Source of the DNA: Paulinella micropora
Taxonomy: Eukaryota > Cercozoa > Imbricatea > Euglyphida > Paulinellidae
Direction: 5' to 3'
DNA length: 24,213 nt
NCBI GenBank assembly: GCA_019918135.1
Contig: WBZZ01000377.1
Coordinates: 1 to 24,213, forward strand
Shown: positions 23,479 to 24,213 of the stretch, piece after piece
How positions within the stretch are numbered: position 1 is the stretch's first letter
Layout of the letters: each line of letters starts with the position of its first letter
Position numbers and translations under genes: made by a program
Notes under the pieces: model-generated
Seen by the model: only the letters and a program-made list of their open reading frames with translations
Told to the model about the DNA's origin: nothing
The model's database searches: none

Positions 23479-24213
23479 CTGGAGGGGGAAGAAGAGAGGA
23501 AGGAGAAGACTGTGAAGTTTAACCCTAAAGTCACAGTGCTTTCTAATGCTGTTGTGCAGACTGGGCCAACGCTTCCTCTATGTGAAAACAAAGATGTGGG
23601 TACACAGAGACTGCAGCCCCAAGGTAGTCTCATACCCGTTCATACATCACGATTACCAATGATAACTGATGCAAATAGGAAGGCGAGACTTGCGATGGAG
23701 GCGAGGAGGCCAATGGCAGACGTATCGCCTCGGCCAAGCAAACAACCACAAACAGACTCAATGTCTACGGTCGCGGCGGGTGGCGAGCAAAAAGACAATG
23801 TGTGTACTCAAGTACCACAAGACAATGTCGCTCAAATAGTAAACGCACCAGTACCGCAGAATAATAAAAATGTTAATGAGGTGAAGCAGGAGGAGAAGAA
23901 GGAGGAGTTGAAAAACTTAGAGACAAGACTCCAAAATTTGGAACGTAAAGTTCTTGTTCTCGCAGCCAATATACACAGGCCCGATGCTCTGTGTTATACG
24001 GAACTTTATTGTGAAACATTGAAGACAATATTAAAAGTTGGTAATGATACGATGGCGAATATTAATATTGTCGGCAGGAAGTTTTTTAATCGATACCGGG
24101 ACTGGGTGGACGGAAATATGAAAAAGTCAACGGGCACTCTCAAAGGAGTGAGCAGCCGGACGGATATCACGGGAATCATCACACTGACCTTTAAATTGAA
24201 ATCCGCACGAGTA
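23479..24213 (+). CDS. ORF3, in-frame continuation of ORF2 past a single UGA, cut by window edge
   Basis: After the TGA at 23476-23478 (followed by CTG), the same frame has 245 codons without a stop up to the right edge. The first part is polar and disordered (EEERKEKTVKFNPKVTVLSN, MADVSPRPSKQPQTDS). A coiled-coil-like helix follows (QEEKKEELKNLETRLQNLER, KVLVLAANI) and a folded-looking end (YTELYCETLKTILKVGNDTM, FFNRYRDWVDGNMKKS). No reverse transcriptase, protease, polymerase or recombinase motif appears yet. Continuous composition and the lone UGA suggest either translational readthrough (Gag-Pol style) or a single nonsense mutation. Downstream sequence is needed to name the element. Confidence 0.5.
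   Translation, partial: MEGEEERKEKTVKFNPKVTVLSNAVVQTGPTLPLCENKDVGTQRLQPQGSLIPVHTSRLPMITDANRKARLAMEARRPMADVSPRPSKQPQTDSMSTVAAGGEQKDNVCTQVPQDNVAQIVNAPVPQNNKNVNEVKQEEKKEELKNLETRLQNLERKVLVLAANIHRPDALCYTELYCETLKTILKVGNDTMANINIVGRKFFNRYRDWVDGNMKKSTGTLKGVSSRTDITGIITLTFKLKSARV

Overview
The window is eukaryotic nuclear-type DNA, probably from a unicellular alga or other protist. It is a mosaic of mobile and virus-derived elements with no recognisable ordinary host gene. AT-rich microsatellites, decayed coding frames, a terminal-inverted-repeat element and a retroelement-like polyprotein argue for a genomic contig rather than a free virus. No rRNA, tRNA or CRISPR array was seen.

Positions 1-10.3 kb hold the virion-morphogenesis half of a polinton-like virus (PLV) or virophage-like element. 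In order: a small membrane protein running off the left edge; a long virion-type protein whose N-terminus looks like a phospholipase A2 domain; an FtsK/HerA-type packaging ATPase; two unknown small proteins; the major capsid protein; the minor (penton) capsid protein; a small unknown protein; a fibre-like protein; a small Cys-rich protein; and a tyrosine recombinase whose catalytic spacing recalls telomere resolvases (protelomerases). Genes are tightly packed on both strands, with A/T-only promoter-like motifs (TTATATAAT type) just upstream of starts. No replication genes and no left terminus are in the window. At least four frame breaks occur here, all of the -1 type, each consistent with one missing base.

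Positions 10.3-12.1 kb hold a repeat-rich spacer with three copies of a motif containing CACCGCCAGAGCATTATT, a gene for a Cys/His repeat protein like those of large algal and amoebal DNA viruses, and a 408-bp near-perfect palindrome with inward-facing TATA boxes.

Positions 12.1-16.4 kb hold an unrecognised element of about 4.1 kb with 28-bp terminal inverted repeats, set inside (TA)n tracts on both sides. It carries about a dozen copies of the palindrome ACTTTTATGCATAAAAGT, a duplicated ~200-bp unit with GT...AG ends, and a frameshifted DNA methyltransferase-like gene.

Positions 16.9-18.35 kb are an irregular array of dozens of palindromes of the form TAGTGATNATCACTA, ending in a 185-bp fold-back. 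Positions 18.4-19.9 kb hold a decayed minus-strand gene of unknown family.

From 20.8 kb to the right edge is a probable retroelement or virus-like polyprotein: a Gly/Glu-rich ORF1; an overlapping ORF2 in the -1 frame with a CCCH-type Cys/His motif and an RGG tail; and, after one in-frame UGA followed by CUG, a further 245 codons open to the window end. The layout suggests Gag-like expression by frameshifting or splicing plus stop readthrough, but no enzymatic domain lies within the window.
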